Shown here in pieces: positions 25,301 through 35,723 of a stretch of DNA of 64,000 nt (position 1 is its first letter; each line of letters begins with the position of its first letter). Source of the stretch: Stramonita haemastoma (lineage: Eukaryota; Mollusca; Gastropoda; Neogastropoda; Muricidae); assembly GCA_030674155.1 (NCBI GenBank), contig CM060323.1, positions 39,056,177 to 39,120,176 on the forward strand, read 5' to 3'. Position numbers and translations under genes: made by a program. Under the pieces are notes generated by a model. It searched no databases. It saw only the letters and a program-made list of their open reading frames with translations, and had not been told where the DNA came from.

Positions 25301-25623
25301 GTTTTTTTCTTTTTCGTCATTTCACCCAGGTATTCCGTTTTTTTGGTGGTTTTTTTCATCATTTGCCACCTACATATTCTGTTTTTGTTTTGAAGACTTG
25401 CACTCAGAGAGTTGTTGCATTCTCTGTATGGTCTTTTTTTGTGTGTGTGTATGTTTTGTGTGCTTACATTCTTTTTGGTGAAGAAGGGAAAGTTTTGCAT
25501 GTTTGTTTAACTTGATTTTTTTTTAAACTAAGAAATCAAGTTAGAACTGAAGTGAAACTGGAAAAATTTCAACTTTGTGTGTGTGTGTGTGTGTGTGTGT
25601 GAGGCATTGTGTGTGTGTTTGTG

Positions 25624-25671
<48 letters not shown>

Positions 25672-26322
25672 ATTGCATGTGTGATTTGTAGATTGTGTGT
25701 GTGCGCGCACACTTGGCTATATGTGTGTGTTAACTTTTTTTTAAATGAAGTATTTTTTAATATGTGATTTAGCTGGCTAAAAAGATGGATGAATGGACAT
25801 TGGTAAAAAGTGACCTCAAGAATCTCCTGGAAATTTTGAAAAAAGTTTGTTTTGTTTTTTTTTTAAAAAAAAATTGGTACAGTAAAGTACAATTTTTTCA
25901 AATTGAATCTGTTTTCTGTTTATAAAATGCTACTGTTTTTTTTTTCTCAGCGCGTCAGGGTGCCCAATTGCAGCAATGAAGCGAGCAATCTTCAGAGAAC
26001 AGACTGCAAGAAATGGTGAGTCAACAGTGAAAGAGAATGTGTGTGTGCTCTGTGTGTGTGTGTATATCAATCATCATCATTTGTTTTTAGATGGTACATT
26101 GAGTAAGCATGCGATCTGTTTTTTCTGTTTTGTGTGGAGTGTATGTGTGGTAGTATGTGTGCTGCGTGTGATGTGTGTGTGTTTGTGTGTGTGTGTTTCT
26201 TTGATTTACTGTCTCTTCTCTCAAAGTGGTAAGGAAATTGTGTTGGAAGTAGAAAAAAATTGTCTGACAGTCAAGGAATCTAAGTATGTGCATACATGCG
26301 CACATGTGCATGTGCATGTGCA

Positions 26323-26390
<68 letters not shown>

Positions 26391-28494
26391 AGAATAAATT
26401 TGATGATGATTATACATTTGTCAGGGCAGGGTCTTCTTCATCAGTTAAATGTCTGTTCACTACAATGTGATTTAGATAATAGACACACACAGGGTTCGCG
26501 ATAACCAGTAATTGTCGGTATTTTACCAAATGTAAACAGGGAATACCGAAAATTTTCGAAGCAGTCGGTACCGCGTACCAATTCTGTTTGCCTGTGACCG
26601 ATTAGATTTCCATCTAAAAAAAAAAGGTCTGAAGTGACATTTTCTGACAGTCTGACATGCGCCTGTGCTTATGCACCCACCCCTTCCGACGAACTCTTAT
26701 CTTTGGCGCCAACCTCATTAGCGTGCAGAACAGCAAGCTTTACTGTGAAAGAATAGAGCTTCGCGCTCTTCTCGGCATGACAGTATTCTTCAATTGTGCT
26801 AAGCCTATTCTTCTTTCTTGTTTCTTATGCTTAGCACTCGTCTAGATCTTTCATTCAATTTAGATTTAGTCTTGCTGCCGAACAATCCCCCCTCCCCCAC
26901 CCCCTCACTGAATAGTTTCGTTTTGTTCACAGTATGTACCGGATTTTATTTTCTGGGGACTGATTTTGAGGGAGTTGGTCAAGATATCTCTGAAATGGCA
27001 ACTCGCAGTACCGGTTTTAAAAATCCTAGCGCGAACCCTGCACACATACTAATATAATATTGGAAAAATGGAATAAGAATTATATATATAAAAAAAAAGA
27101 GTACAAATAGGTTAGATATGTAGTTGTGTTTATGACATCATTTTGATATTTTTCTTGTGAGTAATCCATGGTGAACTGTTTGTTTTGTTGTTGTGCTCTG
27201 CCTGCATCAGACGTCCATGTGGTGGTGGTGCCTGAGTCGGACGATCCCGTCAAGAAAGTCATCTCCACCTGCACAGAGGAAGAGCTCCTCAGGATGGTGG
27301 CCCAGAACTGTGCTAAAGGTCAGTATTTTTTTTGTTTTTTTTTTGCTAAAGGTCAGTATATATATATATATTTTTTTTGCTGAAGGTCAGTAATGTTAGC
27401 TTTGTTGTTCAGCTGTTATTATTTTTTAAGATATTTGAAAAAAAAAGAAAAAAAGTTCTATTTTTTTGTTTTTTAAAGAAATCTTATCTGAAAAAAAAAG
27501 TTTAGATTTTGATTCTTTCATCTATTTATTGAAAACAATCAAATTATCTCCTTAATTTGCTAAATAGAGCGGTTATGTGGATTGCAGTTGCTGGATTGTA
27601 CACGTGTTATATGAATATTTAACCTCTTAATCGTGTTTCAGATTAGAGAATGATTTAACTTTTGTTGTTGTTGTAGGTTTGTTAGACTGAGTGAACAGGT
27701 CCAATAGAAAGGTTATGGACCAGTTTTCACAAACTTTCCTGGACTGAAAACTATAAATGACAGGTCAAGCAAGCATGTGTTAAATCCTTGCAGTGTTTCT
27801 GTTGCTTTTGTTGTGATGAACTTTTGTCAAGTCCGTTGTTACACACTACAATAGCACTTCACTGGTTTGCTGGTGAGAGAGGGGTCATGTAGGCACTGCA
27901 CTGATAAAGAGATCAGTTCCCTCCATTTGTGGCAATCATATTATGTGTCTCTTACCTGTGTTATTTTCCATGGCAAGATGCTATATTAATAGTCAATGAC
28001 AATCATACTTTAAATCACAAGAAATGCTGTGTGTGTATGAAGCTTTTGGCAGTGTGTGTGTGTGTGTGAGCGTGTGCGCGTGCATGCATGCACCCAAGCG
28101 CATGCAAGTGTGCTTGCATCCATCTGCCAGCTCACATTTGATAGAGATGTTGCTCACTGTGTGTTGCTCAGAGCTGGACCAAAAGCTCCACCCCCTGGTC
28201 ATGGCCACGGATGGGATGGACGAGGAGGAGTTTCTGATGGCTAACCCAGAACAGTTCTCTCCTGCTGAGCCACCCAGGCCACACAGCGCTGAAAGGCAGT
28301 TGTTGCCACAAGCCCCCGTGCTCAAGCGGCCCAGAACGACCCTAGTGGACAGGTTCTCAGATTCCTCACGACCAAGTATCTTGAGGCGAAAGAGCTGCAA
28401 GGTGAAGAGGAACTACCTGTTTGATCCGTCTCTGCGTGAAGAGATCAAAGCAGGCGCGATTTATGTGGACAGTGCAGAGAGTGAAACGGAGTAA
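11810..28494 (+). CDS. MYT1-like C2HC zinc-finger protein (spliced gene model)
   Basis: Proposed exons: 11810-11910 (ATG at 11892), 12551-12608, 14749-18625, 20686-20752, 22833-22873, 23628-23652, 25951-26015, 27211-27318 and 28172-28494 (stop 28492-28494). All junction phases agree once the frame slips inside the large exon are allowed for. The protein starts MGRRRQGQPTSASG, has a basic KRTRSR patch, a CxC-rich segment and long Ser/Pro/Gln repeats. It then has the finger [26 protein letters not shown] and a second finger tail SASGCPIAAMKR. MYT1, MYT1L and ST18 are nuclear DNA-binding regulators with C-x4-C-x4-H-x7-H-x5-C fingers, and the spacing here matches. The first finger most resembles the middle MYT1L finger (PGCDGTGH). 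The C-terminal part after the fingers is unfamiliar. L3MBTL and KAT7 also carry such fingers, but no MBT or acetyltransferase domain is seen here. The protein is probably nuclear; a DNA-binding role is inferred. Confidence 0.75.
12551..12608 (+). CDS. MYT1-like gene, coding exon 2
   Basis: The exon begins after 'aaactatag' and ends at the donor GG|GTAAGT. It codes GQPTSASGTGESSSAQVRP and ends in phase 2, joining GG to the C that opens the exon at 14749 (Gly-Lys-Arg-Thr-Arg-Ser-Arg). Confidence 0.75.
12807..12898. repeat. (GT)n microsatellite
   Basis: A long GT tract with two GAGT interruptions lies in the intron. Confidence 0.95.
13604..13953. mobile_element. Harbinger-like MITE
   Basis: TTA occurs on both sides (13601-13603 and 13954-13956). 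Between them the ends are inverted repeats sharing GCGTTTATAGAGA, with partial similarity continuing into a G-rich 'cggcggg' / 'aggcggg' stretch. The element is about 350 bases with no coding capacity. A TTA duplication and G-rich termini are typical of PIF/Harbinger elements. Its base composition (CpG-rich) differs sharply from the AT-rich intron around it. Confidence 0.65.
14749..18625 (+). CDS. MYT1-like gene, giant repeat-rich exon (frame slips present)
   Basis: Entry is in phase after 'gtgtttcag'. Segments in order: (a) 14749-15110, acidic/basic with SUMO-type psi-K-x-E motifs (VKME, IKIE, IKTE); (b) 15110-15325, Cys-rich with CTCED/CSC pairs; (c) 15340-15400, more psi-K-x-E (VKSE, VKLE); (d) 15670-15920, four units of PEDQLSEASDH-type; (e) 16250-17100, about nine units of a roughly 32-residue repeat containing EQSPVPKKPLQSQTQPGS; (f) 17150-17590, five units containing SIETSGWSSAPKK; (g) 17860-18130, four units of the KSSQSKRSS/SSAPRK type. 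The open frame changes at about 15555, 15893, 15942, 17215, 17262, 17343 and 17705. Each change is equivalent to one missing base, and the protein stays recognisable across each. The exon ends at an unusual GC donor, AAG|GCAAGT. Confidence 0.75.
18882..19204. mobile_element. piggyBac-like MITE, copy 1
   Basis: The element is flanked by TTAA (18882-18885 and 19201-19204) with inverted ends CCCTCTT and AAGAGGG. The interior matches copy 2 at 22412-22683, but it carries about 45 extra bases near the left end that look like an internal duplication of the 'cgacccgggatttgc' motif. There is no transposase. Confidence 0.8.
19285..19372. repeat. (CA)n microsatellite
   Basis: CA repeats with AACACA and CCACAC interruptions. 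Confidence 0.95.
19880..20159 (-). repeat. tRNA-derived SINE with perfect 14-bp target duplication
   Basis: The sequence GATAATATCTTTAA occurs at 19866-19879 and again at 20160-20173, flanking the insert. On the minus strand from 20157 the head reads 'agtctagtggttagggc' (A box) and GGTTGCGGGTTCGATCCC (B box). The body carries 'gcccttgg' and 'ccacccaggtgtaaaagggta' segments and 'gactggcgtcctatccaggg', a core I recall from SINEs of many invertebrates and fish. The undamaged duplication suggests a fairly recent insertion. Confidence 0.8.
20686..20752 (+). CDS. MYT1-like gene, zinc-finger exon 1
   Basis: Acceptor 'atgtcacag' at 20685 and donor AAG|GTGAGA. Joined to the G left by the exon ending at 18625, it codes [22 protein letters not shown] and ends in phase 2. 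It holds the C-x4-C-x4-H-x7-H ligands of a C2HC finger. The final Cys is in the next exon. Confidence 0.85.
22412..22683. mobile_element. piggyBac-like MITE, copy 2
   Basis: TTAA lies at 22412-22415 and 22680-22683, with inverted ends CCCTCTT / AAGAGGG. The interior matches copy 1 ('ttagaagaaggaaaaggc', 'gagaatccgaatgcaagagg'). Confidence 0.8.
22833..22873 (+). CDS. MYT1-like gene, zinc-finger exon 2
   Basis: Acceptor 'ccttttgcag' and donor CAT|GTGAGT. It codes S-TSGCPRKATLPRP, completing the first finger with the x5-C ligand. It ends in phase 1. Confidence 0.8.
23628..23652 (+). CDS. MYT1-like gene, 25-base micro-exon (candidate)
   Basis: A strong acceptor 'gtgttttctgttgcag' and donor AAG|GTAGGA frame 25 bases coding LREKEFSP. 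Its phases (1 in, 2 out) are exactly what is needed to join the exon ending at 22873 to the one starting at 25951. No homology supports it, so the call rests on splice sites and phase. Confidence 0.45.
23867..24158 (+). repeat. Composite tRNA/5S-like SINE (family C), copy 1
   Basis: The head 'tagctcagtgatcagagc' (23877-23894) is a tRNA A-box-like segment. It is followed at 23911-23960 by a stretch ending 'ttggatgggtgaccg'. That stretch runs colinearly, without gaps, with the internal control region of 5S rRNA as I remember it (gttaagcaacgtcgg...ttggatgggtgaccg). The body contains 'ccaagctgtaaatgggtacc' and the tail is 'tatctttaccttacctta'. Confidence 0.7.
24927..24982 (+). pseudogene. Relic zinc-finger half-exon
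   Basis: Between an acceptor-like 'actgattccag' and a donor CAG|GTATCA, one frame reads PHSGCTGRGHFKQ, close to the MYT1L third finger (PGCTGRGHVNSN). The first Cys position is Leu when joined to the exon ending at 22873. The segment is about 5 bases too short for the normal H-x7-H spacing, and its end phase (0) does not fit the next exon, which needs 2. I read it as a degenerate or misassembled version of the missing first half of the second finger. Confidence 0.45.
25575..25725. repeat. (GT)n microsatellite
   Basis: Several GT tracts separated by short GT-rich interruptions. Confidence 0.9.
25951..26015 (+). CDS. MYT1-like gene, second-finger tail exon
   Basis: Acceptor 'ttttttttctcag' and donor ATG|GTGAGT. 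It codes S-ASGCPIAAMKRAIFREQTARN. SASGCPIAA matches the end of the MYT1L finger that continues SGCPIAAAEKL. The Cys-Cys-His-His half of this finger has no intact exon upstream. Confidence 0.7.
26323..26390. repeat. (GT)n microsatellite
   Basis: A pure GT tract. Confidence 0.95.
26490..27040. mobile_element. TIR element, CAGGGTTYGCG family, copy 2
   Basis: The inverted ends CAGGGTTCGCG and CGCGAACCCTG are perfect over 11 bases. The flanks share cacaca, but this lies in a CA-rich context. It is 551 bases, close to what copy 1 would be without its extra insert. No transposase frame is seen. Confidence 0.8.
27211..27318 (+). CDS. MYT1-like gene, exon coding DVHVVVVPESDD
   Basis: Acceptor 'ctgcctgcatcag' and donor AAAG|GTCAGT. 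The peptide continues with VKKVISTCTEEELLRMVAQN. It enters and leaves in phase 1. I do not recognise the domain. Confidence 0.7.
28172..28494 (+). CDS. MYT1-like gene, terminal coding exon
   Basis: The acceptor is 'gtgtgttgctcag' and the exon ends with TAA. It starts ELDQKLHPLVMATDGMDEEE, has a basic stretch RRKSCKVKRNYLFD and ends VDSAESETE. The acidic end and basic patch fit a nuclear protein. No named domain is recognised. Confidence 0.75.
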
Positions 28495-29838
28495 TCGCTG
28501 TGCAGAGAGACGGTTCTGTTGGTTTTCTTTCTTTTTTTTTGTGTGTGTGTGTGTGTGTGTGCGTGCATGCGTGCGTGTATTTTTGTTTTGTTTTTAAATG
28601 TGAAATTCTTGTTTCTCTTACTGCCTTTGCCATACTCAAAAAGAGACTTGTTCAAACCAAGAATTTTCAGTTATGAACATTTGTGAAACTTTTTTTTTTT
28701 TTCTTATTTGAAAGGAAGTCCTTGTTTGAAAACCTGTGAAGAAAGGGTCTCTTTATTTTGAGTTTTTGCATGGGTACGAAAAAAAATCTGATCATGAAAT
28801 GTATTTGCTAGAGTGATTTTTTTTCTTCAGAACATTCATTGGCTGTATGGAGTGAACAATCTTATTGAATGTTGTTATTTCGAGCAGTCACACAGAATCA
28901 TGTATGTGGACAATGAAAATCCTTTTGTCCAGAAAATGATATATGGTGTTTACAATGCAAATGGTATCATTCATGTTTATAGTATAATCGGTTGAGATTC
29001 TAAAGAATAACCAAAATAGTGGGGTTTTGTAAAACATTTTTAATTAAAGGTGGTTTTTCTTTGAAAAATGATAAAATTTGAAAATTGTGTTTTAAAAATT
29101 AAAAATAAAATCATTTAGTTTTCAGAAGACGCATATTTTCGTAGGTGTTTAATCTAGAAGCAAAGTCACTGGAATTTTTTTGGTAAGAATAGAATACCCG
29201 ATTTTTAGTGGAAAAGACCATGCAGACAGATTTTATTAATGATTTTCTTGGCAGGGAAAGCTTCAAAGATTTTATATCTTATTTAGCCATTGTCCCCATT
29301 ACCCCCCCCCCCCCCCCCACACCAAAAAAAAAAGACATTTTGACATGAAAAAAAAAAGATTTTTTGATCTTTGCAGAGTTACAATTTTTTGGTATTATCT
29401 CAAAGCACCAACTGTGTTTTTTTCCTGCTCCTTAAAAGTTCCTTGTCACAGTAGGATCAGAAAATGGGACACATACTGATATGTATCTCTTGTCATTTGT
29501 ATGTATACTCTTACTCATTTTTGGTATTATGCTTGTAAAAGGTGGTTTTTCTCTCTTTCTGTTTATCTGTAGATGTTGCATTGGCCAGTCTTCTGTTTCA
29601 TTGATAGTTGCTTGTTTCATTCTTTTAGATTGTGAAGTGTGTATTGTAAAATGTGGTGTGGTGTGTGTGTTCATTTTTTAATGTGTATATTATAGTGTGA
29701 CTGTTCTGTTTATCCTGGACACCTGAAAATTGGGAAGTGAATTCTGCTTATTGTGTACTGACCTCCTTTTTTGTGGAAACGCTTCATACAGGCATGCAAA
29801 AAATGAAGTGTGTTTATCACATATCCTATATGTGTATA

Positions 29839-29917
<79 letters not shown>

Positions 29918-31219
29918 CTGTCAGTTCTATTTGGCTGCAGAAACACAGAAATATGCAGCAAGCAATACAGGCTTTGTGCTTTCAGTTTTGCAGTTGCTGG
30001 AGCATCAGCTAAGTTGATTTCTACGCAGAAGTGGAATCTTGTGTTTGGAGTGTTCCACACACTTTGATGACCCCAGAGATACGTACTCTCCTCCCCTCTT
30101 CCCTGTACATTGTTCTCACCTGTTTCCTGCCCTAGGAATAATTTGTGAAAGTGGTGAAGTTTGCAAGTGGGGGACTTGAGCAGGAAGGGAAGGGGGGAGG
30201 CCAAAGAGGTCATTTTTTTCTTCTTTTTTTTTTTAAACCAGATTTGACAGATACTTATGAATTCTTCCCTGTTTTATCATGCATAGTATTGGTTTGTGTG
30301 GCGGCGTGTGTGTGTGTGCGTGGTGGTGTGGTCGTGCGTGTGTTGGGGGTGTGCGCGCAGTGGCAGCCGCGTGTTGCAGTGTTTGTGTGCATGTGTTTGT
30401 GTGTGTGCGCGTGCGTGCGTGCGTGTTATGTATACACTTCATTGACAGGTTATTAGTCTGTTTGTCAGGGAGATTTTATTGATGAGTGGTGCTTTTTAAC
30501 AGTACCCTTTTGTGGTGTGTAAGGTTACAAGTTTTCTGTGGTTGATATGTAATATCTATCTTCTCAGGTATAAAATCTGTGACATTTGAGTGATGCTGTG
30601 TAGCCCATTGGTTCTGTTGTTGACTGGCTGTACCAGAAGACAGTACTTGGAATTCTATGTCTAATGCAGTACCATGACAGACCACTGAAACCCTATGCGG
30701 CGTATTTACTCCTTGTATAGTGCAAACCAGGCCAGGCTAGGCTTTTTCTGGTCTGACATGGTCCACGGCTGCATTACAAAAGTCAGAGTCAGATCATGTT
30801 TGTAGTCCAGCCAACAGCAGGGGCCATGATTTGGGCTAACACAGCATCTGAACAGCGGCACAGAAGACATGGGTATGCAATGAATTAGCGGCCTTCAGAG
30901 TTAATTCTTGTCTTGTGAATACAAGTATTTTTTTGTTTATTCCTCTTTTTTTTTTTTTCTTTGGTTATGATTGATTTTAAACTTTCGTTTGATTTTTTCT
31001 CATTTAGCAGGCGTTGAGGAAATGAGTTAAAGTGCATGCATGAGTTATTTGCACAAAGATGTTTATGTGTTCATTTCTGAGAGGCAGCTCTTTTTTTTTT
31101 TTTTTAATAGTTTCTTTTTAACAGGATAAAAGCAATCTTTTACTTCATGTTTCTGCTGTGCTGTATAAGTGTCAAACTTTTTTCTTCTTTTTTATGGCCC
31201 ATATGCTTATTTTAATAAA
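28495..31219 (+). other. Probable 3' UTR of the MYT1-like gene
   Basis: No other coding exon is seen. AATAAA occurs at 29104-29109 and at 31214-31219, and either could end the transcript. A (TA)n tract at 29848-29915 interrupts the region, and a GT/GC-rich stretch lies at 30295-30425. Confidence 0.45.
29848..29915. repeat. (TA)n microsatellite
   Basis: A perfect TA tract of about 65 bases, preceded by a short GT tract. Confidence 0.95.
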
Positions 31220-31847
31220 ACATTATCTTACTGTTTTATTCACATTTGATGTGTGTGCGTGTGTGGTTTAGTCTGTATGAAATCTGTCAAGCAAACCACA
31301 TCCTTAAAATGTGATCAGTCTGGTAGTTCAAGGAACTGGATAGGAAATTCTGGTTTTTTTGTTTTGTTGGGCATTGTTTTTATAGCAGATATGACAAGAG
31401 TCGTCATTTCCCCTAACATGTCGCCAAGAGAGATACAATCCTTTTGAGAGACTGTCTGGGAGGAGAGCTCCAGTTTTAGCAGCTTAGGTCTGGTGTGTCA
31501 TTTCTGTGAATGCTTACATAGGAGGGGCAAGGAGCCTTTGAAATCTGTTGTTGGCTAGAGGCATGGAGTTGGAGAAATAATTTTGGGGTGGGAGTGTGTT
31601 CATTTTGCCGGATAAATTGTAGGGTGGATCTGGAGAAGTCAGATACTTTTGGTGGTTAGGGAGGGGATACTAGTATGAAATTGTGGGATGGTATGGTTAG
31701 CTGAATGAGTTCATCTGTGAAGATGGTTGTGGATGGGAGTTTTACTGATTAATGGCTTTATTTTTTTGCAAGAGTTTCAAAATAGATGCCAGTACTGGTC
31801 TCCCCATTGTCATGGACTGATTCCCCTGTGTAGATTTTTTATTTCTT

Positions 31848-32030
31848 TTCAATATTTCGAGGATAATGGAATAAAGACTGATGTGCTTTTTTACATCCAG
31901 TCTCTTTATGTATGCAGTTTTTGTAAATTTTGATATCAGTTCACATTGACACACAATGGCCTACTTTTCCTTGAAAAGCAGAACAGGTTTTAACGTGTGC
32001 AAAAGATGTTCTGCATGCGTTCACTGTGTG
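31848..32030 (-). repeat. SINE family A, fragment
   Basis: In plus orientation it reads 'tcgaggataatggaataaag', 'acacacaatggcctac' and 'gcagaacaggttttaacgtg', the reverse complement of the family A order. Confidence 0.7.
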
Positions 32031-32203
32031 GATAGTTGGTAGTAATGGTAGGGAGCAGCTAGCTTTTGAGAGTCAATTTATTTGGTGATATCAAGAAAAT
32101 GGACAAGGATATCATGTGGCACTTTTTTTTCCCCAGGGAGGGAGAGGGTCTGTAGATGCTTTGGTCAAGGAGGGTCTGATACCTTCTGAGATTTCTGCTG
32201 TTG

Positions 32204-32425
32204 AAGTTAGTGAACTGACTGATATGGCTGTGAAACTTATTGACAAGTGGGTGTTTGGGATCAAGTTGTTTGTTAGTGAACTGATAGGTTAGCGAACCGA
32301 CAGATTTGGCTATGAAACTTATTGACAAGTGGGTGTTTGGGATCCTCTTGTTAGTTAGCAAACTGACAGATAAGGCTATGAAACTTATTTCCAAGTGGGT
32401 GGTATTGGGGATCCAGTTGTCAAGC
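32204..32425. repeat. Short tandem repeat block, three units of about 65-85 bases
   Basis: The core 'ggctatgaaacttattgacaa' occurs near 32223, 32307 and 32372, with 'gtgggtgtttgggatc' following each of the first two and a variant after the third. Confidence 0.7.
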
Positions 32426-32520
32426 TCTTCAGTATAGGTGGGGACGGGGGCAGATCTATAGATGTAGCTGGCAGCATCCTGCTTGGCTCTGTCTGTGCTG
32501 GAGGAGGAGAAAGCCTGCTT

Positions 32521-32943
32521 CATTGTAGACTGCACGTATTGGAGTAAGAGTTTGGGAGGAGGCTGCTTCATTGTAGACTGCATGTATTGGAGTAAGAGTT
32601 TGGGAGGAGGCCTGCTTCATTGTAGACTGCAGGTATGGGAGTAAGAGTTTGGGAGGAGGCCTGCTTCATTGTAGACTGCACGTATGGGAGTAAGAGTTTG
32701 GGAGGAGGCCTGCTTCATTGTAGACTGCACGTATTGGAGTAAGAGTTTGGGAGGAGGCCTGCTTCATTGTAGACTGCAGGTATGGGAGTAAGAGTTTGGG
32801 AGGAGGCCTGCTTCATTGTAGACTGCAGGTATGGGAGTAAGAGTTTGGGAGGAGGCCTGCTTCATTGTAGACTGCACGTATGGGAGTAAGAGTTTGGGAG
32901 GAGGCCTGCTTCATTGTAGACTGCACGTATGGGAGTAAGAGTT
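32521..32943. repeat. 49-bp minisatellite, left part (nine units)
   Basis: The core 'cattgtagactgca' occurs at 32521, 32570, 32618, 32667, 32716, 32765, 32814, 32863 and 32912. The spacing is exactly 49 bases over the last seven. The array is broken at 32943 by a transposon and resumes at 34437. Confidence 0.9.
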
Positions 32944-33467
32944 CAGTGTTGATTCTAGGGTGCGCCCTTGCGGGATTCCCGCATTTTTTTCAACTTTGCC
33001 GCAAAATAATGTGACCAGTGCGCCCTAACGGACGCAAAAAAACTGTGGATAGCGCATATTTGAACAAACAGTGCGCCCCCCGCAACTGCCGTTTGTATAG
33101 TTTCAAAATAGCGCTACATGCGTTGGTCATTACGTTGATACCCCAGGGACAGCAGGATGCACTGATTAGCGCCCGCAGTCATCACAATTGCTACAAAGCG
33201 GCTGGTCTGACGTCATTTTCCTACTCATTTACGTCATCACGTCATTTTTCAAAGGAGCCGTGACTCCTGAAACAAGGGACGTCATTGTGACAGAGATCGT
33301 TAGTGGTGTTAGTGGAAGAGGCAGCCTCCCAGCAGGGTTCAAAGCTGATAGACCTAAGAGTTTTCAAGGCAGTTTTTCAGATCTGGCTAGACAAGTAGCC
33401 TGTGCTTGGCAACAATAATGATGGCATAGGGTAGACTATCGGCTGGATATCGAAAATGACTTTGACC

Positions 33468-33520
<53 letters not shown>

Positions 33521-33649
33521 TCCTCCCTCCCTCCCTCCCTCATGGGGAGGGGGGAGGGGCAAGACTGATATTTGCTTTCACCTCTCTTCTCATCTAGATC
33601 TAGAGCTCTAACTCTGAAAGTGGAAATTAAAAAAATGACTTTGACCCCC

Positions 33650-33698
<49 letters not shown>

Positions 33699-33815
33699 AT
33701 ATGGGAGGAAAAGATAAGACTTAGACATTGGCTTTAACCCCCTTTCTCATCTAAATCTTAATCTAGTAGTTCTCCCTCCAACTCTGAATGGAAATACAAG
33801 ATGGACTTTTGACAT

Positions 33816-33865
<50 letters not shown>

Positions 33866-34009
33866 GGTAAGGGGGGGGGGGGGGGGAGACTGATTTTAGC
33901 TCTTGCCTCTTTTTTCATCTAGATCCAGCTCTCTCTCCAACTTAAAATGTGGAAATACAAATTTTACTTTGACTCTCTCTCTCCTTCCCTACCCCCTCCT
34001 CTCTCTCTC

Positions 34010-34043
<34 letters not shown>

Positions 34044-34436
34044 ATATACAAACAATGCATCTCCTCCTGTATCTATGTAGTTTGTATCCCTCCACATCTG
34101 AATGTACCACAATCTCCCCCCCCCCCCCCTTTCTCCCCCCCATCTCCCCCAAATTCTCTCTCTCTTTCCTGTGTAAGAAAATCATTTTACAGACCAGCTG
34201 CAATACATAAGGTGCATATTAAATCCTGTCTGCCTATATATCATCTTGTTTGTTTTGTTTCTCATTCTTGAAAAATAGCAGAAATCAGAGTACTAACGGT
34301 ATTATGAGCAAAATATACTACTTATTACTTGTTCCCTTTTTTATGAAGAGAAAAGGGGGGAGGGGGCAAATGCCCCCTTTTTTTCATTTCAGGGGGCCCT
34401 TGGGCCCCCTTTTTTGAAATCCTAGAATCAACACTG
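32944..34436. mobile_element. hAT-like TIR element inside the minisatellite
   Basis: The left end CAGTGTTGATTCTAGG and the right end CCTAGAATCAACACTG are perfect 16-base inverted repeats. The 5-base gagtt occurs directly on both sides (32939-32943 and 34437-34441) and belongs to the minisatellite unit, so it is a real target duplication. The 1.5-kb interior has no transposase. It holds about 450 bases of unique, CpG-containing sequence, then repeated CT-rich modules. hAT elements usually duplicate 8 bases, although groups with 5 or 6 are known. Confidence 0.8.
33440..34180. repeat. Internal CT-rich module array of the hAT-like element
   Basis: Four or five modules of about 150-190 bases repeat. 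Each has 'gactttgac', a poly-C run or CT tract, a CATATGG-type segment, a 'catctagatc' motif and a 'ccaactctgaatggaaatac' stretch. The modules are imperfect copies. Confidence 0.7.
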
Positions 34437-34503
34437 GAGTTTGAGAGGATGCCTGCTTCATTGTCGACTGCACGTATGGGAGTAAGAGTTTTGGAGGAGG
34501 CCA
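34437..34503. repeat. 49-bp minisatellite, right remnant
   Basis: The next unit resumes in register after the element. gagtt is 22 bases before 'cattg', the same offset as in the left array. Confidence 0.85.
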
Positions 34504-35692
34504 GGGGCAAGTCTGGGTGCTATGCATTTTATTGTGGCTAGTTGATACTGCTGAGTGACGTGTATTTCATACAGGGCTTGAATGCTGAAGAGGAGAAGGG
34601 AGTACATCATGCTTTTGAGTGAGGTGAACTAGGGTGTGTCTGTTTTGTGCCCAGGGTTTTTGTTTAATGGTGTGGATGAGATGTAGTTGCCCTATGTGTT
34701 AACGTTACTCTTATGAAGTGTACTTGGAAATGTGTAATAGTGTATGTGTGTGTGTGTGTGTGGGAGCATTGTACCTATATCCATGTATGTGTTGACCCAT
34801 TTTGGAAGAAGAAAAGGAATTGAAAGATAAAGAACTGAAAGGTGGAAGTTCTATTCATTGGTTTAACTGGCTCGTTTGGTTTTATATGTACCAAATGATT
34901 AGTTAACTTTTTTTCTGGATTTTGTTCTTGTTGAGAAGATGATGCTTCTCTTACATTTTTTCCCCCCAAGTTTCTATCGTTTGATTTTGTCTTAACTGAA
35001 GTGGAAGTGAAGTAGTTATTTTGAGTTGATTTTTTGTTTTGTTTTGGCTGTTATGTTTGCATACTATCATACTTCAGTCATTCATGACTTAAATAAAAAA
35101 ATCTTTTAACAGGAGTAATACATTGTTTGTCTGTCTCAAAAGTGTGTGCTTTGTCATAAAATCAAATGTTCCCACTTGGAAATAATGTGGGGGTTTTTTT
35201 GGTTTCATTTTTTTGTTCCTTGGCTAGTAGAGGTTCAGGATTCTATGGCAAAATTTTGTGTATGCGACCATTTTAGAATTTCAATCTGAATAAACACTTT
35301 TTAAAAAATCTAACTTTTCTTGCCTGCAAAGTGACAAGTGTGCAGATGAGTATACTATCAAAATCTCAGGACACCACAGGAATACAAAAGGCTTTCATTT
35401 TAATTACTCACAATAACAGGCAGAGACTCAAGAAGAGATTTCAGGTACATCACACACAAACACATTCTCAAACAATGATCCTCTTCCGTCAATGACAACA
35501 GTCTGCACACCCTGTTTGCAATTATACAGTGCTCAGCAAAGTAAATGCACTTTCAAAGATCAGAAATGTAGATCTCCCCTTCTCTGTTCCCTTGGTGGAT
35601 GGGATACATAGTGCCTGCCTGGTCTTTGCCTGTGCTTGTAACTTGGCAGGTACTGCCTGCTGGCTTCGGCTGACATGTACTGACTTCAGAGC

Positions 35693-35696
<4 letters not shown>
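34504..35696. other. Intergenic, nothing supported
   Basis: AT-rich sequence with T runs and one short GT tract (34743-34762). AATAAA at 35092-35097 might serve the plus-strand gene upstream, but the distance is large. Confidence 0.4.

Positions 35697-35723
<27 letters not shown>

Noticed and set aside
25011..25515. Phe/Ser-rich hydrophobic frames resembling membrane proteins
   Set aside because: They come from T-rich tandem sequence ('tcattttcacccagatattctg' type repeats) in a gene 1 intron, with no splice or homology support.
32521..32943. CRISPR-like array (regular 49-base spacing)
   Set aside because: The whole unit repeats, with no variable spacers; it is a eukaryotic minisatellite.
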